Shown in pieces: positions 1 through 9,500 of a stretch of DNA of 64,000 nt. The notes beneath the pieces were generated by a model that worked only from the letters and a program-made list of their open reading frames with translations, had not been told where the DNA came from and did no database searches. Both the position numbers and the translations under genes were made by a program. The stretch covers positions 576,881 to 640,880 of the forward strand of contig RPFO01000184.1 in the NCBI GenBank assembly GCA_009746045.1, written 5' to 3'. This DNA comes from Mesostigma viride (Eukaryota > Streptophyta > Mesostigmatophyceae > Mesostigmatales > Mesostigmataceae). Each line of letters begins with the position of its first letter. The stretch's first letter is position 1.

Positions 1-1690
1 GATACTTGTTCCTGGTTGTGGGATACTTGTTCCTTGTTGTGGGATACACGTTCCTGGTTGTGGGATACACGTTCCTGGTTGTGGGGTACACGTTCCTGGT
101 TGTGGGATAGTCGTTCCTGGTTGTTGGATACTTGTTCCTGGTTGTGGGATACTTGTTCCTGGTTGTGGGATAGTCGTTCCTGGTTGTGGGATACTTGTTC
201 CTGGTTGTGGGATACTTGTTCCTGGTTGTGGGATGCACGTTCCTGGTTGTGGGATGCACGTTCCTGGTTGTGGGATACTTGTTCCTGGTTGTGGGATACT
301 TGTTCCTGGTTGTGGGATAGTCGTTCCTGGTTGTGGGATACTTGTTCCTGGTGGTAGGATACTTGTTCCTGGTTGTGGGATACTTATTCCTGGTTGTGGG
401 ATACTTATTCCTGGTTGTGGGATACTTGTTCCTGGTGGTGGGATACTTGTTCCTGGTAGTGGGAAACACGTTCCTGGTTGTGGGATGTGTTCCTTGTTGT
501 GGGATACTTGTTCCTGGTTGTGGGATAGTCGTTCCTGGTTGTGGGAAACACGTTCCTGGTTGTGGGATACTTGTTCCTGGTTGTGGGATACTTATTCCTG
601 GTTGTGGGATACTTGTTCCTGGTTGTGGGATGCACGTTCCTGGTTGTGGGATACTTGTTCCTGGTTGTGGGATAGTCGTTCCTGGTTGTGGGAAACACGT
701 TCCTGGTTGTGGGATACTTGTTCCTGGTTGTGGGATACTTATTCCTGGTTGTGGGATACTTGTTCCTGGTTGTGGGAAACACGTTCCTGGTGGTGGGAAA
801 CACGTTCCTGGTTGTGGGATACTTGTTCCTGGTTGTGGGATACACGTTCCTGGTTGTGGGATACTTGTTCCTAGTGGTGGGAAACACGTTCATGGTTGTG
901 GGATAGTCGTTCCTGGTTGTGGGATACTTGTTCCTGGTTGTGGGAAACACGTTCCTGGTTGTGGGAAACACGTTCCTGGTTGTGGGATACTTGTTCCTGG
1001 TTGTGGGAAACACGTTCCTGGTTGTGGGATACTTGTTCCTGGTTGTGGGAAACACGTTCCTGGTTGTGGGATACACGTTCCTGGTTGTGGGAAACACGTT
1101 CCTGGTGGTGGGAAACACGTTCCTGGTGGTGGGATACACGTTCCTGGTTGTGGGATACACGTTCCTGGTTGTGGGATACTTGTTCCTGGTTGTGGGATAC
1201 TTGTTCCTGGTTGTGGGATACTTGTTCCTGGTTGTGGGAAACACGTTCCTGGTTGTGGGAAACACGTTCATGGTTGTGGGAAACTTGTTCCTGGTGGTGG
1301 GAAACACGTTCCAGGTTGTAGGATACTTGTTCCTGGTTGTGGGATACACGTTCCTGGTTGTGGGAAACATGTTCCTGGTGGTGGGAAACACGTTCCTGGT
1401 TGTGGGATACTTGTTCCTAGTGGTGGGAAACACGTTCCTGGTTGTGGGATACTTGTTCCTGGTTGTGGGATACTTGTTCCTGGTTGTGGGAAACACGTTC
1501 CTGGTTGTGGGAAACACGTTCCTGGTTGTGGGAAACTTGTTCCTGGTTGTGGGAAACATGTTCCTGGTTGTGGGAAACACGTTCCTGGTTGTGGGAAACA
1601 CGTTCCTGGTTGTGGGAAACACGTTCCTCGTTGTGGGAAACACGTTCCTGGTTGTGGGAAACACGTTCCTGGTTGTGGGATAGTTGAGCA
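1..1690. repeat. 21-bp minisatellite array, left arm
   Basis: About 80 tandem units of 21 bp with constant part TTCCTGGTTGTGGGA and a variable hexamer between units (ATACTT, ATACAC, AAACAC, ATAGTC or ATGCAC with small changes). The unit length is a multiple of three and lacks stops in several frames, so long 7-residue-repeat reading frames appear on both strands; nothing suggests they are genes. The array starts at or before the window edge. The same array is present inverted at 4620-5500, and a short block recurs at 2740-2902. Confidence 0.97.
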
Positions 1691-1734
1691 AAGTTGTGGG
1701 ATGTGTTCCTGGTCCAAATATAAAGGGGCACGGG

Positions 1735-2268
1735 AATTAGCGATAGCAGAGGGGGCTCGGGAATAACGTTAGCAGAGGGGCACGGGCACTAACGTTAGTG
1801 AAGGGGCACGGGCACTAACGTTAGCAGAGGGGGCTGGGCACTAACGTTAGTAAAGGGGCACGGGCACTAACGTTAGCAGAGGGGGCTGGGCACTATCGTT
1901 AGTAAAGGGGCACGGGCACTAACGATAGGAGAGGGGGCTGGGCACTAACGTTAGTAAAGGGGCACGGGCACTGACGTTAGCAGAGGGGGCTGGGCACTAA
2001 CGTTAGTAAAGGGGCATGGGCACTAACGATAGCAGAGGGGGTGTGGGAATTAAAGTTTATTAGCATAGGGGGGAAATAATTATAGTAGAGGGGGGGGGCA
2101 CTAACGTTAGCAGAGGGGCACGAGCACTAACGTTAGTAAAGGGGCGCGGGCACTAACGTTAGCAGAGGGGGCTAGGGAATAACGTTAGTGAAGGGGGGTG
2201 GGCATTAACGATAGCAGGGGGGGGGAGGGCACTTACGTTAGCAGAGGGGTGTGGGAATTAACGTTGGG
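1735..2268. repeat. TAACGTTA-containing minisatellite, left arm
   Basis: Units of roughly 27-30 bp alternate between two forms, one with GTAAAGGGGCACGGGCAC and one with GCAGAGGGGGCTGGGCAC. Each carries the 8-bp palindrome TAACGTTA or a variant such as TAACGATA. A degenerate AT-rich block interrupts it near 2045-2095. The 1690-1735 junction to the 21-bp array is reproduced, inverted and almost identical, at 4580-4622. Confidence 0.95.
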
Positions 2269-2272
2269 GCCA

Positions 2273-2738
2273 CGCACTGCCGGCAGTTACCACTCCCTGT
2301 GATGATTGCATGGATGGCTTGTGGGTTCTGGCATGGGGTAGCACTGCCGGCAGTTACCACTCCTTGTGATGACTGCATGTCCCCGGCTTGGTTGTTCTTG
2401 CATGGGGTGGCACTGCCGGCAGTTACCACTCCTTGTGATGACTGCATGTCCCCTTGACGCAAGGACGGCTTGTGTGTTCTTGCATGGCGTGGCACTGCCG
2501 GCAGTCACCACTCCTTGTGATGACTGCATGTCCCCGGCTTGTGTGTTCTTGAATGGGGTGGCACTGCCGGCAGTTACCACTCCTTGTGATGACTGCATGT
2601 CCCCTTGACGCAAGGACGGCTTGTGGGGTCTTGCATGGCGTGGCACTGCCGGCAGTCACCACTCCTTGTGATGACTGCATGTCCCCTTTATGCAAGGACG
2701 GCTTGTGGGGTCTTGCATGGGGTGGCACTGCCGGCAGA
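2273..2738. repeat. 69/86-bp minisatellite
   Basis: Six tandem copies with the core CACTGCCGGCAGT followed by TACCACTCCTTGTGATGACT. A short form is about 69 bp; a long form of about 86 bp adds a segment containing TTGACGCAAGGACGG. It lies only in the left half of the inverted super-array, between the ~28-bp array and a short return of the 21-bp repeat. Confidence 0.9.
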
Positions 2739-2739
2739 G

Positions 2740-2902
2740 GATACTTGTTCCTGGTTGTGGGATACACGTTCCTAGTTGTGGGATAGTCGTTCCTGGTTGT
2801 GGGATACTTGTTCGTGGTGGTGGGAAACACGTTCCTGCTTGTGGGATACTCGTTCCTGGTTGTGGGATGCACGTTCCTGGTTGTGGGATACTTGTTCCTT
2901 GA
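2740..2902. repeat. Short block of the 21-bp minisatellite
   Basis: Eight further units of the 21-bp repeat in the same orientation as 1-1690. They follow directly on the 69/86-bp array and end in unique sequence at about 2903. Confidence 0.93.
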
Positions 2903-2982
2903 CATGTTCGCCGTTATTCCTCCATGCAGTTATTCCTACACGCACATCAAGATAGAGCTATTAAATATTTCCTTGTACATCC

Positions 2983-3301
2983 AATGATGCTACGTCTTGG
3001 CTATGCTCACATTACTTGCCCACGCTCCTTGTTATGATAAGCTCACATGGGTCTCATTGCACCCACAGATCTTGTGCACAGGATCGTTTAGCGTGTCCGA
3101 TTGCAGCTGTGGCATTAATTAATTAATTAATTAGACTCGTGCTCCCGTTTGGGAGTCACGCAAGTGTGGCATGCCTCTAGCATGAAGGAGAAAGGGGGTC
3201 TCTGACCTTCCTTCCTGTTGTGCAAACAAAGGGATGAAAGGCAGTTCGGGCTCCGTGACTCCCCAACGGGAGCATGAGTCTAATTAATTAATTAATTAAT
3301 T
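2983..3301 (+). mobile_element. Hairpin-tail short retroelement, copy 1 (with nested 49-bp insertion)
   Basis: One member of a dispersed family found at least five times in the window (2983, 17440, 23985, 54540, 57080). In this orientation the body carries GGGTCTCTG and CAGGGATTAAAAGC-like blocks and ends in the hairpin CTCCCCAACGGGAG (3259-3272) and a TTAA-repeat tail (to 3301). The body is interrupted at 3116-3164 by a minus-oriented 49-bp copy of only the tail and hairpin, flanked by the duplication TGTGGCAT (3108-3115 and 3165-3172). There is no coding capacity. The terminal simple-repeat tail and variable 5' extent suggest a SINE-like element mobilised by the local LINE; that is inference. 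Confidence 0.75.
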
Positions 3302-3884
3302 ACCTACCTACCTGACCTACCTATCAAGTTCTAACTAGCTCACTAGCTAACTAACTGACTAACTATTTTAACCAAGTAAGTACTAACTAACTACTAACTA
3401 AACAACCCCCGTTGCTCTGCCGAACTAAATAGATGCCCTTCGATTAAAACGCACAAATCGTGAATGATGCAAGCTACCGTGCCGACGCACAATTGATTCT
3501 TGCCCCCCTACGCATCTAAATCTTGTATTGTTGTCATTAAGCGCTCAACGTGCATGGGGCTAGCTGCCCCAATATGAGATTCCACGGACAACACCGAAAA
3601 TGAGAAACCACAGTAGCTACCAGCAAGTTACGAACACAGGACCTCCCTAAATCTAGTATCAAGTAACGTTATTTCCCCGTTTCGACGAACTTGGTCCATT
3701 CACATTTATAGCGGTGAATTAACTGTCACACCTTGCTCAGGCAAAGTGCGCCAAGTCCTACAGCATGTCTCCCCATGTCATTCACTTAAATAAGGAAGGG
3801 AAATGTAAAGCCATGCATCGTGAAGCCGTATGAAAGGGCATAACCACCCAAAAAATCAAGTTGGTACGTATAGTGTCAACCCCC
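3302..3884. other. Unique spacer at the axis of the inverted super-array
   Basis: No gene, RNA or repeat family recognised. The left end has a short run of TACC/TAAC-type simple sequence (3300-3410). It separates the left and right arms of the 1-5500 inverted arrangement. Confidence 0.6.
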
Positions 3885-4580
3885 TCTGCTAACGTTAGTG
3901 CCCGCGCCCCTTTACTAACGTTAGTGCTCGTGCCCCTCTGCTAACGTTAGTGCCCCCCCCTCTACTATAATTATTTCCCCCCTCTGCTAATAAACTTTAA
4001 TTCCCACACCCCCTCTGCTATCGTTAGTGCCCGTGCCCCTTTACTAACGTTAGTGCCCAGCCCCCTCTGCTAATGTTAGTGCCTGTGCCCCTTTACTAAC
4101 GTTAGTGCCCAGCCCCCTCTGCTAACGTTAGTGCCCGTGCCCCTTTACTAACGTTAGTGCCCAGCCCCCTCTGCTAACGTTAGTGCCCGTGCCCCTTCAC
4201 TAACGTTAGTGCCCGTGCCCCTTTACTAACGTTAGTGCTCGTGCCCCTCTGCTAACGTTAGTGCCCCCCCCCTCTACTATAATTATTTCCCCCCTCTGCT
4301 AATAAACTTTAATTCCCACACCCCCTCTGCTATCGTTAGTGCCCGTGCCCCTTTACTAACGTTAGTGCCCAGCCCCCTCTGCTAATGTTAGTGCCTGTGC
4401 CCCTTTACTAACGTTAGTGCCCAGCCCCCTCTGCTAACGTTAGTGCCCGTGCCCCTTTACTAACGTTAGTGCCCAGCCCCCTCTGCTAACGTTAGTGCCC
4501 GTGCCCCTTCACTAACGTTAGTGCCCGTGCCCCTCTGCTAACGTTATTCCCGAGCCCCCTCTGCTATCGCTAATTCCCGT
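3885..4580. repeat. TAACGTTA-containing minisatellite, right arm (inverted)
   Basis: Reverse complement of the array at 1735-2268. It has a higher-order duplication: a block of about 310 bp, including the distinctive AT-rich stretch with CTACTATAATTATTTCCC, occurs twice (markers at 3927 and 4237). The right arm is therefore longer than the left. Confidence 0.93.
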
Positions 4581-4619
4581 GCCCCTTTTTATTTGGACCA
4601 GGAACACATCCCACAACTA

Positions 4620-5500
4620 GGCTCGACTATCCCACAACCAAGAACGTGTTTCCCACAACCAGGAACGTGTATCCCACAACCAGGAACGACTATCCCACAA
4701 CCAAGAACGTGTTTCCCACAACCAGGAACGTGTTTCCCACAACCAGGAACGTGTATCCCACAACCAGGAACGTGTTTCCCACAACCAGGAGCGTGTTTCC
4801 CACAACCAGGAACAAGTATCCCACAACCAGGAACGTGTATCCCACAACCAGGAACAAGTATCCTACAACCAGGAACAAGTATCCCACAACAAGGAACGTG
4901 TATCCCACAACCAGGAACAAGTATCCCACAACCAGGAACAAGTATCCCACAACCAGGAACGTGTTTCCCACCACCAGGAACATGTTTCCCACAACCAGGA
5001 ACGTGTATCCCACAACCAGGAACAAGTATCCTACAACCTGGAACGTGTTTCCCACCACCAGGAACAAGTATCCCACAACCAGGAACGTGTTTCCCACAAC
5101 CAGGAACGTGTATCCCACAACCAGGAACAAGCATCCCACCACCAGGAACGTGTTTCCCACCACCAGGAACGTGTTTCCCACAACCAGGAACGTGTATCCC
5201 ACAACCAGGAACGTGCATCCCACAACCAAGAACGTGTTTCCCACAACCAGGAACGTGTATCCCACAACCAGGAACGTGTTTCCCACCACCAGGAACATGT
5301 TTCCCACAACCAGGAACGTGTTTCCCACAACCAGGAATAAGTATCCCACAACCAGGAACAAGTATCCCACAACCAGGAACAAGTATCCCACAACCAGGAA
5401 CGTGTATCCCACAACCAGGAACGTGCATCCCACCACCAGGAACGTGTTTCCCACAACAAGGAACACATCCCACAACCAGGAACGTGTATCCCACAACCAG
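4620..5500. repeat. 21-bp minisatellite array, right arm (inverted)
   Basis: About 42 units of CCACAACCAGGAACGTGTA-type sequence, the reverse complement of the array at 1-1690 with the same set of variable hexamers. It ends at a unique border near 5500. Long frames inside it are repeat artefacts. Confidence 0.96.
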
Positions 5501-6570
5501 TCGCGCAGTCGGTCTGAATGACTGGCATTATAACGAGCGTCATATTCGTCTCCGGCTTGGCAGTGCCGTCAGCCTGCATACAAAAAGAACATTGGAGCCA
5601 GCACTTTCCCGCGGGTTGTAGCCGATATTCCTCCATGCAGCGATATTCACCAATGCGCTATCAATAAACAAGTCGACACCATCCGGTATGTAAAAAAAGC
5701 ACGCTGCTGGCCACGACGGTCACGGCGATGATGAACGACAATAACAAGAACGCCTAATAGCAGGCGTCATACAAACTAGAACAGACTGGAACAACTACTT
5801 ACCCGGTCGTCTGTGATCTTGACGCAGAGCCTGGTTTACAAGGAAGCGAGGGAAACCGGCCACTATGACCACCCCTACTTAACCCACATAATGAAGGTTA
5901 GGAATCCTCCCCATCATGCTAACCGTAGACTCGGTGAAACGCCCCATGCTACAAATACGATAGCCCAGCAACGACTACTTGCGGCCATCACCTTGTCCAG
6001 TTCTGGCTGGCTGTGCGGCGGTAATTTTACCAAGTTTAAAAATGTTACGCCGCACCAGTCTGTGCTTTTTTACGTAGTACCAGTGTAGTGCAGAAATCTG
6101 CCAAAAGAGCAAACGCCCAAAGGCAAATTCCAAGACGCCCAAAGCCAAATTCCAAGACGCCCAAAGCCCAAAGGCGGGCGAGTCTGGCGCGGCGCGCCTG
6201 TCCTGGAGGCCATTGGGCGCCGGAATAAGAAATCCCGTAAAACTACCAATGCGGAGGGTGTATGGGCTCATGGGCTCTACGAGGTATGGTCGTTTGCCTG
6301 TGCCAAAACTGCCTATTCAACTAGCAATGCTGCGTGTGCCAGCTCCATGGGCATTCCTTGCCATGCCAGCAAATATATGTGCGATTTAAATTGCCATGCT
6401 TTCAAGGAAGCTCCCGTTTTTGCACCATAAGACGTTAGATCGCTTGTGGGTCCCTACACTTAGCTGATCACATGTCAGTGTTCGGCAATGGAAAGAAATC
6501 GAGATTGCAGTCATGACTTCAGGGCATCTGATGAGGCTTGCTGACAACCGATAGTGCAGCACAATAAAAA
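5501..6570. other. Region upstream of CutA
   Basis: No recognisable gene. A 91-codon frame at 5813-6088 matches no family I know. A small tandem duplication of about 22 bp (CAAATTCCAAGACGCCCAAA) lies at 6123-6165. The region should contain the CutA promoter and 5' leader, but I see no clear core-promoter element. Confidence 0.5.
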
Positions 6571-9500
6571 ATGATGGCTCATCGCTCCGGGAAAAGCTCG
6601 AATTTTTACCCGCCAGTGGCGCCGTGCCTCGCGTTACTGGTCGGTTTCCTTGTCCTGGCGTTACTGGCGCTGACGCTGCTTTCGCCGGGGGACCGTAGCC
6701 CACCGGGCGTGGTCACCGTATTCATTAGCGCGCCCGACCAGAACGTTGCCTCGAATCTGGCCGAGGTGAGCGTGACCTCCAGGCCGTTCTTGCCGCATAC
6801 AGTCACGCCTGGCCACCAAGTCCTCATCATACCTTGTGAAAACGCACTTACTTACGTTGCGTTCGGATGCCTTACAAGAAGAAACGTCTTGGTCATTTAT
6901 GAATTCTGATTTGAAAAGCTGGAGCAGAGGAGAATCGCTTTTGATGCATGTCACTTCATCTTTCTTACTGGATCGGCCCTCGGCCTTCAGTTCCTATCTA
7001 GCAGTTGTCACGGTACCCGAGTCTCTAGAGACACAATCGGCCGAAAGCCAACCTAGGAACCCCTCCTGCCTGTATCATCCACACGATCAAATCCTCTTCC
7101 TTGCTGCTTCGATTCGCTTTCGGGATCTGCGCCGCGTGACATGTACAGCATTAGGTGGGTTACACCTACACACACGCACGCGCGCCTGCTGCCCCACGCA
7201 CCCACGCACCTGCTACTGGCCTTGCAAGTGTGTGTGCACCCTGATGGATGCATGCATGGTCACACCCCTCTCTTCAGCCCGTTGAGCCAAATGCGGTAAT
7301 CAAAAAGCACCTGGTAACAGCATCCTCTCTGAGAGATAGTAGCCCTAAGGCAAGCTCACCCACCCTCGACCTGCCTGCCTGCCCACACCGATCGCTTCTT
7401 TGGGCAACCGCCATGTGGCTAGGTCCCCAACAATCCTTATTGGCCTCTGCTCCCCCCATTCCTCCTATTCCTGCTTCGCCCTATTCGCCCTATTCCTGCT
7501 TCGCCCTATTCGTCCTATTCCTGCTTCGCCCTATTCGTTCTATTCCTGCTTCCCCCTGTTCCTGTACATCCCCTTATCTTGCCCCCTTGTATCGCCGCTG
7601 GTCACCCCCCAAGTAAAGTATTCCCGCATGTCATCCCAATCCCCGGCCCCTTGTATCGCCGCTGGTCAAAGTGTTCCCGCATGCCATCCCCATCCCCGCC
7701 CCCTTGTATCGCCGCTGGTCAAAGTATTCCCGCATGTCATCAACAGCGAATGCATATAGGTGTGGTTTGAGTGGCCTCACCATGCAAACATGGCACCCTA
7801 GGCTAGGAAGAACCCCAGCCAGTAAACCCTGCTGGTATTCCCTCTCTGTTTACCTTATGCAATCGTGTGCCTGTCTCCAAGTGGCGTCTCTCTCCTATCT
7901 CTGACCCTGCCCAACTTCCCCTTCTCATACTAACCCTACCATCGCTGCCTCACGCTTGCCAACGCCCCCCCCCCTCAAGCCGGACACTCCCATCTGGGTG
8001 CCTGGCAATGACATCAATGACATATATTTAATATTCCCTGAGCATATGTTCCCCCATGCCTCCCGATATCCACCACCTATCTCGACATTGCCTGTCTCCT
8101 ATCCCAGATCCTTGAAATAATTACCCCCCCACCCCCTAACATTCCCCTTATCATGGCCTCCCACATGCCCCCTAAATGCCGCTTCTATCCGAAATGCTCG
8201 TCTCCAGGGGCCGGCAATCAAGTGGTGACGCACATGATATCCCCCATATGCCTCCCGGAGATTATCTGTGGTGACGCACATGATATCCCCCATATGCCTC
8301 CCGGAGATTATCTGTGGTGACGCACATGATATCCCCCATATGCCTCCCGGAGATTATCTGTGGTGACGCACATGATATCCCCCATATGCCTCCCGGTGCC
8401 TATCTGTGGTAACGCACATGATATCCCCCATATGCCTCCCGGTGCCTATCTGTGGTGACGCACATGATATCCCCCATATGCCTCCCGGAGATTATCTGTG
8501 GTAACGCACATGATATCCCCCGTATGCCTCCCGGTGCCTATCTGTGGTGACGCACATGATATCCCCCATATGCCTCCCGGAGATTATCTGTGGTAACGCA
8601 CATGATATCCCCCATATGCCTCCCGGTGCCTATCTGTGGTAACGCACATGATATCCCCCATATGCCTCCCGGTGCCTATCTGTGGTAACGCACATGATAT
8701 CCCCCATATGCCTCCCGGTGCCTATCTGTGGTAACGCACATGATATCCCCCATATGCCTCCCGGAGATTATCTGTGGTAACGCACATGATATCCCCCATA
8801 TGCCTCCCGGAGATTATCTGTGGTGACGCACATGATATCCCCCATATGCCTCCCGGAGATTATCTGTGGTGACGCACATGATATCCCCCATATGCCTCCC
8901 GGTGCCTATCTGTGGTAACGCACATGATATCCCCCATATGCCTCCCGGTGCCTATCTGTGGTGACGCACATGATATCCCCCATATGCCTCCCGGTGCCTA
9001 TCTGTGGTGACGCACATGATATCCCCCATATGCCTCCCGGTGCCTATCTGTGGTGACGCACATGATATCCCCCATATGCCTCCCGGAGATTATCTGTGGT
9101 AACGCACATGATATCCCCCATATGCCTCCCGGTGCCTATCTGTGGTGACGCACATGATATCCCCATATGCCTCCCGGTGCCTATCTGTGGTAACGCACAT
9201 GATATCCCCCATATGCCTCCCGGTGCCTATCTGTGGTAACGCACATGATATCCCCCATATGCCTCCCGGTGCCTATCTGTGGTAACGCACATGATATCCC
9301 CCATATGCCTCCCGGTGCCTATCTGTGGTAACGCACATGATATCCCCCATATGCCTCCCGGAGATTATCTGTGGTAACGCACATGATATCCCCCATATGC
9401 CTCCCGGTGCCTATCTGTGGTAACGCACATGATATCCCCCATATGCCTCCCGGAGATTATCTGTGGTGACGCACATGATATCCCCCATATGCCTCCCGGT

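Noticed and set aside
1-5621. Several frames of 200-480 residues with seven-residue repeats
   Set aside because: The 21-bp unit is a multiple of three and stop-poor in all frames on both strands; no start context or conserved domain.
7900-7960. CTAACCCTA-like sequence as telomeric repeat
   Set aside because: A single occurrence, no tandem array.
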